NCBI RefSeq assembly: GCF_025024155.1
Contig: NW_026251730.1
Span: forward strand, 186,001-250,000
Source: Gamsiella multidivaricata
Lineage: Eukaryota; Mortierellomycota; Mortierellomycetes; Mortierellales; Mortierellaceae
DNA: 64,000 nt
Direction of reading: 5' to 3'
Shown here: one piece after another, positions 54,437 to 64,000 of the stretch
How positions within the stretch are numbered: the first letter of the stretch is position 1
Layout of the letters: each line of letters opens with the position of its first letter
Program-made: the position numbers and the translations under genes
The notes under the pieces: generated by a model
Database searches by the model: none
Told to the model about the DNA's origin: nothing
Seen by the model: only the letters and a program-made list of their open reading frames with translations

Positions 54437-56131
54437 TTACAGCTCCTGCTTGACCTCATCCGCCTTCTGTGCAACCTTCTCCGCCTTCTTCTCCACCTGG
54501 TCCGCAACCTTCTTTGCCGCATCTCTCGCACCATCCTTCATCTGCTGTGCCTTGATCTCTGCCGCGTTCTTGGCCTCTCCCTTCTTCCTCCTCGCCGCCT
54601 CCGCGACTTCCTCGGCCTTTGTCTTCGCAGCTCCCTGTGCCTCTGTAGCCTTCACCTTAGCTTCCGCGGTCGCGCCCTTCACATCCTGTGCAACTCTCTC
54701 GCCCGCAGCATTGACCTTCTCTGTTCCCTCCACAACCTTGTCCTGCACCTTGTCTTTAGTATTCCATGCCTTGTTCTTCACATCCTCGGCTGCCTCCTCT
54801 CCAGCCTTGAATACTTTCTGGGCTGTCTCTGTTCCCTTCTTGGCCGCATCCCCAGCTCCCTCCTTGATATCATCCGTCACAACCTTAGTCTTGGATGTTC
54901 CCGTGACATGCGAAGCCTCGGGGCAGAAGACATACTTGAGAACCTCGCCAATGCTGTTGGCGCTCAAGACCTCGGAACTGAATGCAAACAAGTTGCGAAC
55001 GCGGGGGATATTCGAGAGCATCTGAGCTCCGCCGCCGTGAGCAGAGCCGACACCGCGCGTGACCAAGACCAGGGCTGCCTGGCTGGCAAGCGAGTCCAGG
55101 AGAGCCTCGGGGATGTCGTTCGCCAAACCCTTGTAGATCAGGTTATTGATGTCGCGCGCATTCACCGCAGCGGGCGCGGTCGAGCTCTCGGCCGTGAGGG
55201 CCAAGTAGACGATCGTGCGGACGGCTCGGTCTGTGGGGTTCAATTCAGCAAGACGGGCGACACTCTGAGCCATTTGGAGTTCGGTCGCAAGCTTACTTAC
55301 GGCCGACACGATGGTCTTGAGGTCCAAGGACTTGACGGTCGAGTCTGAGGGGGCAGAGACAAGGGCGCCACCAGTAATACCCTGGCTCAGACTGCCGTAG
55401 TAGACGACATCATCGACTCCCTTGAGGTAAGCGGTGTTGGTGGTCTCGCAAACGTTCGAGGGGACGACGATGGCCTTGACCTTCTTGATGGTGTCGGATG
55501 ACTTGATCAAGCCGTAGCCGAGCATGTCCAAGAGAGATGATGATCCGTCGGCGTTGTCGTCCTTCTTCTCAGCCTCCTCGGTTTGCTGGTTGTCTGGTTG
55601 CTTATTGTCGGTCTTTCCAGTGTTGGGGGTCTGCTCGTTGTTGGTGGAGGTCGTGTCCTTTGCCTCAGCAATCTTTTCGCTGACACTCTTCTTGGCTTCG
55701 TACGACTCCTTGGAGGGTGGAGGCAGGTTAATGACGGCATCATAGATGGTTCTGGCAATGATGGACGCGCGCTTGGGGTCGATCTCGGTCAGGTTGGCGG
55801 CGGCCGCGAGGGCCTCGGGTCCGTGCTCCTGGATGGCCTTGAGCTTCGCAGCGTCGAGTTTAGACCAGTCAGCGTCCTTTCCTGAGGCGATGTTGAGGGA
55901 TACGACCTGGATGATGTCGTCGAGGAGAGGGATCTTTGATCCGGCAGTGAGCTTGGAGGAGTCCTGTGGGGCGGAGGAGAAGGACTCGATGCCCTGGGCA
56001 GTGATTTCATCAAGGAGATGGGGGGCGAGTGTCTTGACTTGGGGATCATTGAGGAACTGCTCGAGGGTTAAGGCCGAGAATGCGGTGGAGACGAGCAGGG
56101 TCGCGAGCGAAAGTCTGAGGAGGAGCTTCAT
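54437..56131 (-). CDS. Signal-peptide protein with possible EcsC-like domain and LEA-like tail, 564 aa
   Basis: Single exon from ATG at 56129-56131. Residues 1-20 are a clear signal peptide (MKLLLRLSLATLLVSTAFSA). Residues about 20-150 are helical with repeated acidic/Leu pattern, then an Asn/Gln/Lys-rich linker. Residues about 200-400 hold a mostly hydrophobic domain (VKAIVVPSNVCE, VYYGSLSQGITGGALVSA, VTRGVGSAHGGG, a final ANSIGEVLKYVFC); its order recalls the EcsC family, but this is weak. Residues about 415-560 are an Ala/Lys/Glu-rich amphipathic helix with LEA group-3-like 11-residue character, about 13 units. The protein ends in KQEL, a variant of the KDEL/HDEL retrieval signal, so an ER-lumenal location is possible. 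The function is unknown to me; LEA-like helices often protect membranes or proteins during drying or freezing. Confidence 0.75.
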   Translation of the reverse strand: MKLLLRLSLATLLVSTAFSALTLEQFLNDPQVKTLAPHLLDEITAQGIESFSSAPQDSSKLTAGSKIPLLDDIIQVVSLNIASGKDADWSKLDAAKLKAIQEHGPEALAAAANLTEIDPKRASIIARTIYDAVINLPPPSKESYEAKKSVSEKIAEAKDTTSTNNEQTPNTGKTDNKQPDNQQTEEAEKKDDNADGSSSLLDMLGYGLIKSSDTIKKVKAIVVPSNVCETTNTAYLKGVDDVVYYGSLSQGITGGALVSAPSDSTVKSLDLKTIVSAVSKLATELQMAQSVARLAELNPTDRAVRTIVYLALTAESSTAPAAVNARDINNLIYKGLANDIPEALLDSLASQAALVLVTRGVGSAHGGGAQMLSNIPRVRNLFAFSSEVLSANSIGEVLKYVFCPEASHVTGTSKTKVVTDDIKEGAGDAAKKGTETAQKVFKAGEEAAEDVKNKAWNTKDKVQDKVVEGTEKVNAAGERVAQDVKGATAEAKVKATEAQGAAKTKAEEVAEAARRKKGEAKNAAEIKAQQMKDGARDAAKKVADQVEKKAEKVAQKADEVKQEL

Positions 56132-56813
56132 GTTTGGGGCGAAAAATATGTAGAGGTGGTTAGGAAAGGGTGTGGAATAGGATAAAGAAGCGAAAATGAG
56201 GAGCGAAGAGAAGAAGAAGGATTGAAGTGAAGGAGGGGGTTTTTTTTTGTAGTATCAGAAAAAAGATAAAGAGAAATAAAGAGGCGGCCGATGGGTGGAT
56301 GGACCGATCAAAGTAAAGAGTAAAGAAAGAAGGAAGGAAAGAATGGACGAAGGAGTGGAGGTGAAAAAAAGGGGGGAAGAAGGAGGAAAGGAACCAAAGG
56401 AAGGAAAATGTCTCTTTTCGCTGGCATCATCATCGTCATCATCATCATCATTATCGCTGTATTCATCATTATCATGCCGTGCTCATCACTCAGACCCTTT
56501 TGCCCTATTGCGGCATTGCCGCTGCGCCCACACCAGCGCTACATCTTTTTCATACTCCCCTTTCGCTTGCACAGCATGACAGCGTGTAGGCTCACATATG
56601 AAAATGGCAATGGAAACGATCGACACAGCTAACAGCTGCAATTACGCCTAGCCCGACAGCATATAGGACAAATCCGTACGTGGAAAAAGGGGAGGTCGAA
56701 GGACGAGGAGGAGGAAGGGGTGGGAAGTGGAAGTCTTCATCAGGGACAGAGGGAAGGGGAATGATAAAGGAACACGCGACAATCCTTGCGTTTTATTACT
56801 TTGAATACCTCCC
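56132..56813. promoter_or_regulatory. Promoter side of the secretory protein and 3' side of malate synthase
   Basis: Contains a (CAT)n microsatellite at about 56426-56476 and purine-rich stretches on the plus strand (a pyrimidine-rich leader for the leftward gene). No gene seen. Confidence 0.55.
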
Positions 56814-62556
<5,743 letters not shown>

Positions 62557-63090
62557 GATGAAAAAGTGTTTATATGGAGAAGAAAGGGGAGAGGGGCGAT
62601 ATGACTAGGTGAAGAAGAGAAAGGTAAAGGAAACCCTTTATTCTCTGGCAAAAAAAGGCGTCTAGTGAGTGGGGGTATTCAAGCAATAAAGTGATAGAAG
62701 ACGTCTGACTTGCACAGCAGGAAAGAACAGCCTGTGTCAAGAGGAGGCAATGGGATGGAAAGGGGGGGATGTGGATGTGTCTTGACAGCGGTGTAAAAGC
62801 AGCAAGGGGACAAGCGATGTATGCTCACGAAAGGGTCAGGGCCTTTTTTTTTTTTAAGAGTGGCTTTCGTAGTTTTGAGTAAACAATCTGTATTTCAGGA
62901 CTGCTTTCCTAAAAGAGAGAGGGGCAAACTCAGTTTCCCCGCAGCAGCACTTACTTTTTTGTGAAGTGAAGCCCGCAGTTCCACGCTGCGGCAAAGCAGC
63001 TCCAATAAAAGGCAACCCCCCGCTCCTCCCCCTTTTATTTTTTTTTTCTCATACCTTTTCACTTTCACGTATACCGCCGACCTAACAACG
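62557..63090. promoter_or_regulatory. Bidirectional promoter region, SPB1 and eIF5-like gene
   Basis: 534 bp between two divergent starts, both of genes for making or using ribosomes. A T-rich run at 62843-62854 and a CT-rich leader just before 63091 are seen; no TATA box is obvious. Confidence 0.55.
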
Positions 63091-64000
63091 ATGCCGCGGC
63101 CAGCGAATGCAAAGCCCAAGAAGGGCATCAACAAGCGCAAGCTGATGAACTCCATGGTCAACATCCCAAGCACTAATCCCGACCCATACTACCGCTACAA
63201 AATGTAACACAACGCGTATTTATTAAAGAAGAACGCGTGTCCAATTGAACTTCCTCCTTACTAACGAGCACAACATCTGTTCTCTCCGCTCAAATAGGCC
63301 CGCACTTGAAATTCGTATCAACCCCTCTCGCATCCGGACCAATAACCCCGCAAAAGAGCCCATCGAGACCCCCGCTTCCACCCAAATCCAGAACCTCACC
63401 GCCATCGCCCGGGCCCTCAATCGCCCGCTCGAATATCTCTCCAAATACTTTGAACTTGAGCTCGAGATGCAAGGGGTCATGGATGATCGTCAACGATGGT
63501 TCAAACTCTGTGGTGGGGAGGTCTCTGAATGGGAGCTGATGCGTGTCCTCGACAAATTTATCCGACGATTCGTGTTGTGTTATATCTGCAACAACCCCGA
63601 GACGGCCTTGACGATTTTCAATACCCATATCATGAAGGAATGTGGAGCCTGTGGACAGAGCACACGTGTGGATCGTTTCTCGAAATTGACGAGGTACCTC
63701 CTCAGGAACAGGAACTTTGGCATGGGATTTGTATCCGTCGCTCTTGATCCTACAAAGTAAGGTGCTTTTATCCAGTCACGCTTTTTGTGCTTTCAATTTG
63801 TTCCCTGAATCCTTTCGATGACTTTTTGCTCACTCTGTTGCAAAAAAATGCGAATTTGTTGACTTAGATGTCGGTTCTTGAAGGAGGGCGTTACTCAAAC
63901 CAAGGGTACTGTCATGACCTCCGCAACAGGGTTCAAAAACGGTGTCAAGGTCGCTAGCGCTGCAGAGATTGAGGACGACGATGAGGATGAAGACGATGAC
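63091..64000 (+). CDS. Divergent eIF5-like protein, N-terminal part (runs off the window)
   Basis: Exons 63091-63203, 63298-63756 and 63868 to beyond 64000, in phase. The block DPYYRYKMP matches the start of eIF5 and carries the arginine that in yeast eIF5 (Arg15) drives GTP hydrolysis by eIF2. Further markers are the IARALNRPLEYLSKYFELEL block, the FIRRFVLCYICNNPETAL block and the C4 zinc knuckle pairs CYIC and CGAC. The rest is unlike standard eIF5. A 21-residue Lys/Arg-rich extension precedes the normal start region; the in-frame ATG at 63154 (MVNIPS..) would match the usual eIF5 start better. The segment after KMP is longer and different, and the protein becomes Asp/Glu-rich at the window edge. 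It could be the only eIF5 of the organism or a paralogue. I used 63091 as the first in-frame ATG after the pyrimidine-rich leader. Confidence 0.75.

Overview
The window reads as nuclear DNA of an early-diverging fungus, most likely Mortierellomycotina (Mortierella/Linnemannia type). This is an inference, not a database result. It rests on short introns of about 80-190 nt with GT..AG ends, F-box proteins in tandem, a NACHT-pentapeptide-WD40 protein of the kind expanded in that group, a Crinkler-type pseudogene, and fragments of Fanzor, Helitron, pogo/Tigger, MULE-like and Tc1 elements. No tRNA, rRNA, CRISPR array or bacterial-style operon was seen.

Layout. 0-10.7 kb is a conserved block: the 3' part of a DUF3712 protein (+), a 1259-aa HAL/NPR1-like serine/threonine kinase (-, 4 exons) and a 1178-aa myotubularin-type phosphoinositide phosphatase (-, 5 exons). 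10.7-19.2 kb is gene-poor and holds wreckage: the N-terminal half of a Helitron protein, a broken Crinkler-type gene, and a fragment of a Helitron PIF1-like helicase on the opposite strand. 19.2-34.5 kb is an F-box cluster of five genes on both strands, one with a one-base frameshift. A dienelactone hydrolase (5 exons) and a small secreted six-cysteine protein lie among them.

34.9-38.0 kb encodes the kinetochore protein CENP-C/Mif2 (5 exons, 910 aa), followed by the C-terminal zinc-ribbon piece of a Fanzor protein. 38.7-42.4 kb contains MULE-like and pogo relics and an LTR copy. 42.5-49.1 kb is one 2163-aa NLR-like receptor: a helical N-terminal region, NACHT NTPase, pentapeptide repeats and 21 WD40 units, 18 of which are near-identical 126-bp repeats. 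49.2-54.1 kb is a second mobile zone: a pogo relic, two more LTR copies, a 148-aa unknown gene, and a nearly intact Tc1-like element with terminal inverted repeats and a TA duplication.

54.4-64 kb returns to conserved genes: a secretory-pathway protein with a LEA-like helical tail, malate synthase (glyoxylate cycle), the ribosome-biogenesis methyltransferase Spb1, and a divergent eIF5-like protein that leaves the window. The core genes serve separate housekeeping tasks (signalling, phosphoinositide turnover, centromere, glyoxylate cycle, ribosome biogenesis, translation). The accessory part pairs ubiquitin-ligase adaptors with an immune-receptor-like NTPase and is where nearly all transposon debris sits. 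Exon limits were set by hand from splice motifs, reading phase and family alignment.
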